Source: JAAUQA01 sp036351435
GTDB taxonomy: Bacteria > Pseudomonadota > Gammaproteobacteria > Competibacterales > Competibacteraceae
Direction of reading: 5' to 3'
Assembly (NCBI GenBank): GCA_036351435.1
Contig: JAZBPA010000177.1
Location: forward strand, 1 to 19,134
Length of the DNA: 19,134 nt
Shown here in pieces: positions 9,001-15,112 of the stretch (position 1 is the stretch's first letter; each line of letters starts with the position of its first letter). Under the pieces are notes generated by a model. That model saw only the letters and a list, made by a program, of their open reading frames with translations. It ran no database searches and had not been told where the DNA came from. The position numbers and the translations under genes are program-made.

Positions 9001-9374
9001 ATGGTCGGCGGGTTCCGCTGCGGCCCACCGGCAAACCGGGCGAATTCGTCGCCGGTATCCGCTACCGGGCCTGGCAGCCGCCTTCCGCGCTGCATCCCAT
9101 GATCCCCGTGCACGCGCCATTAATATTCGATATTGTCGATACCTGGAACAGGCGTTCCATTGGCGGTTGTCGGTATCATGTCTCGCACCCAGGCGGGCGC
9201 AGCTACGAGACTTTTCCGATCAACGCCTACGAAGCGGAAAGTCGCCGGATTTCCCGCTTCTGGGACTACGGGCATACCCCGGGCCTGACGGAAGCGCCGG
9301 CTGAGGAAAGCAATCCCGAATATCCGCATACCCTGGATTTGCGACGACAACCGCGCTTCACGCGAGGTTCATGA
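6060..9374 (+). CDS. Transglutaminase-like / DUF2126 (putative amidoligase) fusion protein
   Basis: Large cytoplasmic-looking protein of 1104 aa. It starts MAIRVALNHKTSYRYDR, typical of the bacterial transglutaminase-like N-terminal region (residues 1 to about 85). The papain-like transglutaminase core has GSCRDTGWLL at 178-187 (Cys180), LHAWTEVFVP at 228-237 (His229) and LGLDPTSG at 242-249 (Asp245), so the catalytic triad is intact. Such domains may act as peptidases or amide-forming/cleaving enzymes. From about residue 290 to the end it matches the DUF2126/COG4196 type, which has been proposed to be a glutamine-synthetase-like amidoligase; a glycine-rich GTGGGNH stretch near residue 715 and EMRAFEMPPHARMS near 838 are candidate active-site parts. 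Full length for the family. It is divergent from ATP-grasp and alpha-E genes, which supports a shared peptide-modification pathway. No membrane helices are seen. Confidence 0.9.
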   Translation: MAIRVALNHKTSYRYDRLVGVSPQVIRLRPAPHARTPIHAYSINVQPAEHFINWLQDPFGNFQARVVFPEKIRELSIEVDLIAELVVINPFDFFVESYAEKYSFEYAPELRQELAPYLEIKERGPLLMAWLKKVDRRRRNINDFLVELNQQLNQDIRYLIRMEPGVQSCEETLGNRSGSCRDTGWLLVQILRHLGLAARFVSGYLIQLTPDVKSLDGPSGTDHDFTDLHAWTEVFVPGAGWLGLDPTSGLFAGEGHIPLACTPNPGSASPVTGAHEKCEVEFGFEMQVSRIHEDPRVTKPYTEEQWSRIENLGYAVDARLDAGDVRLTLGGEPTFVSIDDMDGAEWTIAAQGPTKRKLAGNLFNRLRQHFAPRGFLHYGQGKWYPGESLPRWALSCYWRTDGQPLWQNQGLIADEENPPGCGPEDAQRFIKALCQRLEIRPERAIPGYEDAYYYLWKEGTLPTNIDPLQHDLDDDEERVRLARLLEQGLGNAVGYALPLGWRETRSGGHWRSATWALRREHLYLIPGDSPMGFRLPLGSLPWVEEQDREPPHEESLFEFRAALGNVHGEVMSRYSEWQKAPAAPADIQEQPLLEDEKVIHTALCVQPREGHLFIFMPPLGKLEHYLDLLASIEHTAAELAIPVLIEGYTPPSDWRLQKLVVTPDPGVIEVNIHPARNWQELVQNTEILYEEARLCRLGTEKFMLDGRHTGTGGGNHVTVGGAAPVDSPFLRRPDVLRSLITYWQHHPSLSYLFSGMFLGPTSQAPRVDEARHESLYELEIAFQQMPSGEVPQPWLVDRLLRNLLIDVTGNTHRAEFCIDKLYSPDTASGRLGLVEMRAFEMPPHARMSLMQMLLVRALITRFWEEPYQHRLARWGTEIHDKFMLPHHVWQDFQDVIEELNRRNFSFELDWFAPFLEFRFPHYGTIVQQGIELELRQAIEPWNVLGEEGALGGTARYVDSSVERLQLKVRNWIDDRHVVVCNGRRVPLRPTGKPGEFVAGIRYRAWQPPSALHPMIPVHAPLIFDIVDTWNRRSIGGCRYHVSHPGGRSYETFPINAYEAESRRISRFWDYGHTPGLTEAPAEESNPEYPHTLDLRRQPRFTRGS

Positions 9375-9845
9375 ATCACGAATAATTTTCAGCATATCTA
9401 GCGCCGCGATAAGCCCCACCACTTTTTTCTCGCGGGTGACGAAAACCCGGTGGATACGACCCCGGATCATGGTGTCCGCCACCTCTTGTACCGGGGTATT
9501 CTCACTGACCTGAAAAATCAGGGGCGTCATGATGTCGTTTACTGTCGCTAGCAACTCGGTTTGAACCCGCAAGGCGGCGAGTTCCTCCCGGGCGTACTGC
9601 TCTTGTAGGGCATAGTGATAGTAATCGTGGGTTTGCTCTGTGGGAGTCTCATACCCGTGCAGACTGTCATGACGTACCAGGTCGGTCAGCGAAACCACGC
9701 CGATCAGTGATTCATCGTCGCCGATAACCGGCGCACCGGAGATGCCGTTTTCCACCAGAAACCCCGCCAACTGGTCCAGTGTCCAGTGGGCTTGCGCCGT
9801 CAGGAAATCCGGGTTCATGATCTGTTGCGCCGTTAAAACCGTCAT
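9369..9845 (-). CDS. Tandem CBS-domain protein
   Basis: Small soluble protein of 158 aa made of two CBS domains, which as a pair usually bind adenine nucleotides and sense energy or redox state. CBS1 spans about residues 8-60, with NGISGAPVIGDD and LIGVVSLTDLVRHD. CBS2 spans about 103-155, with DIMTP, MIRGRIHRVFVTREKKVVGLIAALDM. The linker between them (about 61-102) is Tyr/His- and Glu-rich and helical. No catalytic domain is attached, so it probably regulates a partner or stands alone. The start is supported by TAGGAGAG just upstream of the ATG. Its stop overlaps the end of the transglutaminase/DUF2126 gene by 6 bp in convergent orientation. Its partner is unknown. Confidence 0.9.
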   Translation of the reverse strand: MTVLTAQQIMNPDFLTAQAHWTLDQLAGFLVENGISGAPVIGDDESLIGVVSLTDLVRHDSLHGYETPTEQTHDYYHYALQEQYAREELAALRVQTELLATVNDIMTPLIFQVSENTPVQEVADTMIRGRIHRVFVTREKKVVGLIAALDMLKIIRDS

Positions 9846-10260
9846 TATTCTCTCCTACCGCTCAATCGCTCTGCGGGGCTGTTGCAAAACGAAATAATTT
9901 ATCTGTAATAAGCTGTTGTCATTAATTGTCATAAAAGCGTAACAGTTTTAGGTTGACCTGCCCAGATCAGTGCCACTGCCGGTTGTGCGGCTAGGCGCAA
10001 TGGGGATGATCAAGGTGAAGATTAGGCACAAAAAGAATCATCAGCTTGCTGTTTTTCATGGTATAACTTGGTTGATTAACTGCTTTTTTAGCAGGTACTG
10101 CAGTCAGTAAAACAGCTTTGATGACAACGGATTATTATTTGAGGTCATACCATGTAGGGCGAACGATTAAGCGATAAACGATCCCCGGTTTCTACACAAG
10201 CATTCACCTAACTAGTCACAGCGTATCCCGGCAGCCGAATTTACCCCGGGTTTCAGCGAA
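9846..10260. other. 415-bp gene-free region between CBS and kinase genes
   Basis: Divergent intergenic region, AT-rich in its middle, that should contain promoters for the CBS gene (minus) and the kinase gene (plus). No confident -35/-10 pair can be marked. It holds a 10-bp tandem direct repeat, TTGTCATTAA/TTGTCATAAA, at 9916-9935. On the plus strand, GCTGTTTT (10048-10055) can pair with AAAACAGC (10109-10116), enclosing two small stem-loops at 10081-10093 and 10096-10109. CATGGTAT (10057-10064) is complementary to ATACCATG (10147-10154). An 18-codon reading frame at 10121-10177 has no ribosome binding site. No tRNA or known riboswitch was recognised. Confidence 0.5.
9850..9857 (-). promoter_or_regulatory. 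Strong ribosome binding site for the CBS-domain gene
   Basis: Reading the minus strand, TAGGAGAG sits six bases (from GGAG) before the ATG at 9845 and fixes the start of the CBS protein. Confidence 0.75.
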
Positions 10261-11661
10261 ATGGATCGAACCATGTCAGCGCATTCGAAAACTGATTCCA
10301 TGAATTCAGATGAAAAACAGGACATCCCCGTTATCCCGGGCTTTACCATTCAAAGCCCTGTGGGTAGTGGCGCAATGGCTTCAGTATACCTAGCTGTCCA
10401 GGATGCCCTGGAGCGGGAGATCGCGCTTAAGGTCATGACCTCAGCTCTGCTGACCGATGACACATTTCGGCTGCGTTTTTTAAAAGAAGGCAAAATCATC
10501 GGTCAATTGACTCATCCTCATATCACTACCATTTATGCGATTGGTGAGTCTTCAGGCCACTACTACATGGCAATGGAGTATATCGGTGCAGGTACCCTGA
10601 AAGAACGGATCGAAAAGGGCCTGTCGGTAGATCGGTGCGTTGACATCCTGCGCCAGATAGCCAGTGCATTGGGCTATGCTCATAAACGCGGCTTTGTGCA
10701 CCGGGACGTCAAACCGGCCAATATTCTGTTTCGCGATGATGAGACGGCGGTATTGTCGGATTTCGGCATCGCACGAGGGTTTGACGAAAATACTCGCTTG
10801 ACCATGGCCGGCTGGACGCTAGGAACGCCTAATTATATGAGCCCGGAACAGGCCCTTGGTAAGACACTGGATGCACGCAGCGATTTGTACGCGCTGGGGG
10901 TGGTTTTCTATGAAATGCTGACTGGTGCGCGCCCCTATCAAGCGACCGATTCAGTTGCGTTGGCGCTCAAGCACGTCAGTGAACCGGTCCCGAAATTACC
11001 GCCTCACTTGACGGCTTATCAAGAGATCATTGAACGGCTGTTGGCCAAAGAACCCGATGATCGGTTCGCTGATGCAGATGAATTAATCAAGGCCGTTACC
11101 TGCGTCCACGAAACCGGCACTTTGCCACCAAAATTCGCTAGAAAGGCACGACCCGCTGGCGATGATCATAAGAAGCAAAACCCTAAGGTAAATACCCCGT
11201 CACCAAGCAAGTCGTCCTCTAAGCGGTGGTTATGGTTATCGAGCGCGTTGTTGATTCCGCTGATTGGTGCAGGGGTGTATGTCGGTTTGTCGCAATCCGA
11301 TTCGCCGGCTCCCGATCCAGTTGCACCTTCAGCTGCGCCTAATGCCTCCGGCGATTCAGAAGTTCAATCTGCACGTCATATACGCATTGCCGAAGCTAAT
11401 TTGAACGTTGGCTTCCTAGTAGCGCCCTACACCATGAATGCCACCCATAGCTATTGCGAGGCGCTAAAGGTTGATCCCGGCAGTCCGGCTGCTCTACAGG
11501 GACTCAATGCGGTTGCGGAAGCCTACCCAAAACAACCCGAGACTGATCGGGATGAGTTAGCCTTCGCTTTGCAGATGATCGAAGGCTGCCTAAAGCAAGC
11601 GCCAGATCATCCCGGTTTGTTAGACCTGCGTAAGCAGGTCAGTCAACAACTCGGTCAATAA
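10261..11661 (+). CDS. Membrane-anchored Ser/Thr protein kinase (Hanks type, PknB-like)
   Basis: A 466-aa eukaryotic-like protein kinase that phosphorylates Ser/Thr in target proteins. The kinase domain (about 26-280) has the glycine loop GSGAMASV at 35-42, Lys57 in ALKVM, Glu76 in the C-helix, HRDVKPAN at 147-154 (Asp149), DFG at 167-169, SPE in place of APE at 194-196, and Asp208 in RSDLYALG. All key catalytic residues are present, so it should be active. A Pro/Ser/Lys-rich linker (about 290-320) leads to one membrane helix at 323-343. The roughly 120-residue tail should lie in the periplasm; its second half has TPR-like helices (YCEALKVDPGSPAAL and following), not PASTA repeats. Start choice is uncertain because no clear Shine-Dalgarno is seen; Met5 and Met14 are alternatives. 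It lies 47 bp upstream of pyruvate kinase and may be co-transcribed. Target unknown. Confidence 0.9.
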   Translation: MDRTMSAHSKTDSMNSDEKQDIPVIPGFTIQSPVGSGAMASVYLAVQDALEREIALKVMTSALLTDDTFRLRFLKEGKIIGQLTHPHITTIYAIGESSGHYYMAMEYIGAGTLKERIEKGLSVDRCVDILRQIASALGYAHKRGFVHRDVKPANILFRDDETAVLSDFGIARGFDENTRLTMAGWTLGTPNYMSPEQALGKTLDARSDLYALGVVFYEMLTGARPYQATDSVALALKHVSEPVPKLPPHLTAYQEIIERLLAKEPDDRFADADELIKAVTCVHETGTLPPKFARKARPAGDDHKKQNPKVNTPSPSKSSSKRWLWLSSALLIPLIGAGVYVGLSQSDSPAPDPVAPSAAPNASGDSEVQSARHIRIAEANLNVGFLVAPYTMNATHSYCEALKVDPGSPAALQGLNAVAEAYPKQPETDRDELAFALQMIEGCLKQAPDHPGLLDLRKQVSQQLGQ

Positions 11662-11708
11662 ACTTCCAGGCCAATTACGCCGCTCATTGAGAACGGACGG
11701 AGAATCCT

Positions 11709-13157
11709 ATGCAGCAACTGCCTAACCATAAAGCCAAACTGGTTTGTACTATCGGCCCGGTCTCAAATAATCCTCACACGCTGGAGAAAATGATTCTCAA
11801 TGGTCTTAATGTGGCCCGGTTGAACTTTGCCCACGGTGATTTTGCATCTCACCGCAAAACCATCGCGGCGATTCGTAGTGCCGCCCGCACAGTGGGTAAG
11901 CGGGTTGCTATTCTTGCGGACTTGCCCGGACCCAAAATCCGCCTTGGCAAGCTTAAAGAAGAACCGGTTGAGCTAGGGCAAGGCGATACCTTAGTGCTGA
12001 CCTGTCGGGATACGCCGATCGATAGTGCGCATATACCGGTGCAGTTCCCCAAATTGCCCGAGATAGTCCAACCCGAACAAACGATTTATCTCAACGATGG
12101 CTTCATCCAGCTCAAGGTCATTGAAGTCACCGGGAAAGAAGTCCATTGTCAGGCACTGGTTGGTGGTCTGTTGCGGTCACACAAAGGACTCAACGTGCCG
12201 GGCGTGGATCTGGGTATCAGCGCCTTTACCGATGAGGATCGTCGGGGGTTGCAATTCGCCGTGGAAAACGGGGTGGATGCGGTCAGTCAGTCGTTTGTCC
12301 AAGGCCCTGAGGATATTGCCGCAGTGCGGGCAGCGGCGGAGGAATTCGGTCGAGTGCCCTGTATCTTCGCCAAAATCGAACGATCTCTGGCCTTGAAGAA
12401 TTACGATGCTATTTTGCAGGCTGCCGACGGCATCATGGTGGCGCGTGGCGATCTAGGGGTGGAAATTCCCTTACAGGAAATCGCCATCATTCAAAAACGT
12501 CTGATCCGCAAAGCGAATCTGCGGGGTAAACCAGTCATCACTGCCACCCAAATGTTGGAATCCATGGTCACCAATCGACGCCCGACTCGTGCCGAGGTAA
12601 CCGATGTGGCCAACGCCATTCTGGACGGCACCGATTGCGTTATGTTGTCGGAGGAATCAGCCACCGGCGCTTATCCGATAGATGCAGTCGCCATGTTGGC
12701 CAGCATTGCCCAAGCCACCGAAAGCGAGGATAGTGGAGAAAAGGTCAGGGAGACCTTAACCGCAGCGCTGGTTCAAGGAACCATCAATGTCGAAGATCTG
12801 ATCACCCAGAGCGTTCATCAGGCCGTCGAGCACCTGCCCATAGTCGCCGTCCTGACCCCAACCCATTCCGGGACGACCGCTCGTCGCATTACCCGTTTTC
12901 GGTTGCCGGTGTGGATCGTAGCTATGAGTACTCATGAATCGACCTGCCAAGCTCTCCAATTCTCCTATGGTGTGCACCCGGTGTACGAAACCGACTTTCA
13001 GGAGCACTGGGAAAATTATGCCCGTCGTTGGCTGAATCAACAGGGGATTACCGAGGGTTTAGCTGTGTTAACCCAAGGCCCTTCTAACCAACACCGCAGC
13101 GGAACTAACGATATGCGGGTGATCGACCTTAGCCAACCGACCGAGAATCCCTTATAG
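11709..13157 (+). CDS. pyk: Pyruvate kinase
   Basis: Catalyses phosphoenolpyruvate + ADP to pyruvate + ATP, the last step of glycolysis, in the cytoplasm. Its 482 aa and domain order match the family: TIM barrel with an inserted B domain (about 75-170), then the C-terminal domain. Seen: ARLNFAHG at 36-43 (Arg37), DLPGPKIRLG at 71-80, catalytic Lys222 in FAKIE with Glu224, MVARGDLGVEIP at 243-254 (Asp248 for the metal), ITATQMLESM at 277-286, and RPTRAEVTDVANAILDG at 291-307. The usual NFSHG is NFAHG here, and the segment around 72-79 carries Leu, Pro, Lys and Leu at positions that separate K+-independent from K+-dependent enzymes. Start is supported by CGGAGA six bases upstream. The stop is 2 bp before the Fic-like gene. 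Function is firm; cation requirement is inferred. Confidence 0.95.
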   Translation: MQQLPNHKAKLVCTIGPVSNNPHTLEKMILNGLNVARLNFAHGDFASHRKTIAAIRSAARTVGKRVAILADLPGPKIRLGKLKEEPVELGQGDTLVLTCRDTPIDSAHIPVQFPKLPEIVQPEQTIYLNDGFIQLKVIEVTGKEVHCQALVGGLLRSHKGLNVPGVDLGISAFTDEDRRGLQFAVENGVDAVSQSFVQGPEDIAAVRAAAEEFGRVPCIFAKIERSLALKNYDAILQAADGIMVARGDLGVEIPLQEIAIIQKRLIRKANLRGKPVITATQMLESMVTNRRPTRAEVTDVANAILDGTDCVMLSEESATGAYPIDAVAMLASIAQATESEDSGEKVRETLTAALVQGTINVEDLITQSVHQAVEHLPIVAVLTPTHSGTTARRITRFRLPVWIVAMSTHESTCQALQFSYGVHPVYETDFQEHWENYARRWLNQQGITEGLAVLTQGPSNQHRSGTNDMRVIDLSQPTENPL

Positions 13158-13159
13158 CC

Positions 13160-13882
13160 ATGATGATGGCCGCTGCTCGCTTGGAATCAGCTAGTTCCGA
13201 TCCGAATCAAACCGGTGCGACACGTTATTTGGATTTAGCGCACATCGAACAATCGTTGCGTGAAGTGCAACAGGATTTTACCCGCATCAATCAAAGTTTG
13301 GACGTCAAACGAGAAGATATGAGTAATGAACTCATTCAGAATCTGCTTAGTGCATATTCTTACCTAGATAAACTGGTAGATCGCTTCAACGATTTGTTCG
13401 CCGACCGAGCGGTGGAGGAACTGCTTGAACTCAATCATCTCGTGCTGTGCGGTAAGGATTCTAATACCCGCACCGAGTACTATAAGCATATTGTGGCCAC
13501 CCAAGATAAATTCTATAAAAACCTGCATTGGGTCAAAGAGTGGTATCACAAACACAAGAAAGACCCGGTATATAAACGCGCTGCCGGGGTATATGCGCGG
13601 ATACTCTGCCAACCGCAGCTGTTTATCGAGGGTAATCATCGCACCGGCTCGCTGATTGCCAGCCTGGAATTGTTACGTCACGGCAAACCGCCGTTTGTGC
13701 TGAATAAGGACAACGCCGTGGCCTATTTCAACCCTTCCTCGGTTATCAAATGGAAAAACCGGATGAATTACCTGGACCGGACCTTTTATATCCCAGGATT
13801 GAAGAAAAAATTCGGTATTTTCTTGGAAAAACACGCAGATCAAGGCTATTTATTACCCCCACCGCTTGCCGTCGTCCAATAG
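13160..13882 (+). CDS. Divergent Fic-fold protein lacking the catalytic histidine
   Basis: A 240-aa protein that I place in the Fic/Doc fold by pattern, not by a close known relative. Fic enzymes transfer AMP or other phosphate-linked groups to target proteins using HxFx(D/E)GN(G/K)R. Here residues 153-161 read QLFIEGNHR: the phenylalanine, acidic residue, Gly, Asn and Arg are kept, but the catalytic His is Gln153 and the G/K is His160. Supporting Fic-like parts are the preceding helix with LLELNHLVLCG (88-98), YYKHI (107-111) and the following helix RTGSLIASLELLRHGKPPF. The first 60 residues are helical and form no recognisable domain; no membrane helix is seen. It starts 2 bp after pyk (three consecutive ATGs, weak ribosome binding site), suggesting coupled translation, and is followed by mtnB. 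Likely inactive in AMPylation or chemically different. Confidence 0.6.
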   Translation: MMMAAARLESASSDPNQTGATRYLDLAHIEQSLREVQQDFTRINQSLDVKREDMSNELIQNLLSAYSYLDKLVDRFNDLFADRAVEELLELNHLVLCGKDSNTRTEYYKHIVATQDKFYKNLHWVKEWYHKHKKDPVYKRAAGVYARILCQPQLFIEGNHRTGSLIASLELLRHGKPPFVLNKDNAVAYFNPSSVIKWKNRMNYLDRTFYIPGLKKKFGIFLEKHADQGYLLPPPLAVVQ

Positions 13883-13889
13883 TTTTCGA

Positions 13890-13909
13890 ACCACGGTGTA
13901 CACAGTGGT
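13890..13909. promoter_or_regulatory. 20-bp near-perfect palindrome upstream of mtnB (candidate operator)
   Basis: ACCACGGTGTACACAGTGGT pairs at 9 of 10 positions, with one mismatch (G13895/A13904) and a central TGTACA. It lies in the short gap between the Fic-like gene and mtnB, ending 46 bp before the mtnB ATG. Symmetry without a loop fits a dimeric DNA-binding protein site better than a terminator; no T-run follows. The regulator is unknown. Confidence 0.5.
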
Positions 13910-13955
13910 ATGGATGTTTTAGAGTATCGGCCCTTGCTGTGAAGGGGGTGAACTG

Positions 13956-14570
13956 ATGATGGTAGCTACGGATTTCTCCAATCAATCCCAACAACTCATA
14001 CAAGCCGGGCGGTTTTTTTTCGAGCGGGGTTGGGTTCCGGCAACCAGCGGCAATTTCTCGGCGCGGTTAAGTGATGAACGCATCGCCATCACTGTGTCGG
14101 GACGTCATAAGGGGTTGCTCAATGAAGCCGACATCATGCTGGTGGACAGCCTAGGACAAGCTCTTGATGGCAAGAGACCTTCAGCAGAGACACCGTTGCA
14201 CACTCTGCTCTATCGCCGTAATCCGGCTATCAACGCTGTCTTGCATACCCACTCTGCCAATGCCACAGTCTTATCCCGCTTGGGCGGCAAAGAATTACGC
14301 TTGCAGGATTACGAGGTTTTGAAAGCATTCCCGGACATCGACAGTCATGAATGCGCTGTCGTGGTGCCGATTTTTCCCAATGACCAAAATATTGAACGGT
14401 TAGCAGACCAGGTGGCGGCTTATTGGGACGAACATTCCCTGCAGGGTTATCTGATCGCCGGACATGGCTTTTATACCTGGGGTAGCTCGGTGGAGGATGC
14501 GCGGCGACATATCGAAGCATTCGAGTTCCTATTCGAGTGCGAAATCTTAATGCGGAGGCTAGGCCAATGA
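13956..14570 (+). CDS. mtnB: Methylthioribulose-1-phosphate dehydratase
   Basis: Converts 5-methylthioribulose-1-phosphate to 2,3-diketo-5-methylthiopentyl-1-phosphate in the cytoplasmic methionine salvage pathway. The 204-aa length fits a class II aldolase/dehydratase (AraD/FucA-like fold). Zinc-site residues are visible: HTHS at 97-100 (His97, His99) and His170 in IAGHGFYTWG. The catalytic acid is Glu78 in SAETPLH, and ATSGNFSARL at 29-38 is the family's substrate-binding loop. The start is supported by AAGGGGGTG at 13942-13950; a second ATG follows at once. Its stop overlaps the mtnD start as ATGA, so the two are translationally coupled. Confidence 0.93.
   Translation: MMVATDFSNQSQQLIQAGRFFFERGWVPATSGNFSARLSDERIAITVSGRHKGLLNEADIMLVDSLGQALDGKRPSAETPLHTLLYRRNPAINAVLHTHSANATVLSRLGGKELRLQDYEVLKAFPDIDSHECAVVVPIFPNDQNIERLADQVAAYWDEHSLQGYLIAGHGFYTWGSSVEDARRHIEAFEFLFECEILMRRLGQ
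14554..14558 (+). promoter_or_regulatory. Ribosome binding site fixing the mtnD start
   Basis: GGAGG lies eight bases before the ATG at 14567 and inside the end of mtnB. It decides for MSELKIYRDDD as the mtnD N-terminus over an in-frame upstream ATG at 14537, which would add ten residues foreign to the family. Confidence 0.8.
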
Positions 14571-15109
14571 GTGAATTGAAGATTTATCGTGATGATGATC
14601 CGACCACAGCGCAAACCCATACCGAGTATTCCGCTATTGTTCGGGAGTTAGCTGCCATCGGTGTGTTGTTCGAGCGTTGGACAGCAGACCGCGAACTAAC
14701 CGAGCGGGCTGAACAGGACGAAGTGCTCGCCGCTTATCGTGAACCGGTTGATCGGTTGATGCAGCAATACCAGTTTCAAGCTGCTGATGTGATCAGCCTC
14801 AAACCTGATCATCCGGATAAAGACGCCCTGCGCGCTAAATTTCTGGATGAGCACAGCCACAGCGATTATGAAGTGCGCTTTTTCGTCGACGGTCGAGGGC
14901 TGTTTTGCATTCACAAAGACGGCAAAGTGTGCGCCGTACTGTGTGAGAAAGGCGATTTAATCAGCGTGCCCGCTAATACCACCCATTGGTTCGATATGGG
15001 ACCGCAACCGGATTTTAAATGCATTCGCCTGTTTACGTCCCCGGAAGGTTGGGTGGCGAATTTCACCGGTAGCGACATCGCTAGCCGGTTTCCGCGACTG
15101 GGAGAATAA
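14567..15109 (+). CDS. mtnD: Acireductone dioxygenase
   Basis: Oxidises the acireductone 1,2-dihydroxy-3-keto-5-methylthiopentene. With Fe2+ family members give the 2-keto acid precursor of methionine; with Ni2+ they give an off-pathway product and CO. This 180-aa cupin carries the metal ligands at the exact positions known for the Klebsiella enzyme: His96, His98 and Glu102 in EHSHSDYEV, and His140 in TTHWFD. The N-terminus MSELKIYRDDDP is typical, and the GGAGG site within mtnB supports it. It overlaps mtnB by 4 bp and is followed 3 bp later by mtnC. Metal preference cannot be read from sequence. Confidence 0.95.
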   Translation: MSELKIYRDDDPTTAQTHTEYSAIVRELAAIGVLFERWTADRELTERAEQDEVLAAYREPVDRLMQQYQFQAADVISLKPDHPDKDALRAKFLDEHSHSDYEVRFFVDGRGLFCIHKDGKVCAVLCEKGDLISVPANTTHWFDMGPQPDFKCIRLFTSPEGWVANFTGSDIASRFPRLGE

Positions 15110-15112
15110 GGC

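Noticed and set aside
10121..10177. An 18-codon reading frame in the CBS/kinase intergenic region
   Set aside because: No ribosome binding site, no recognisable features, and such short frames are common by chance.
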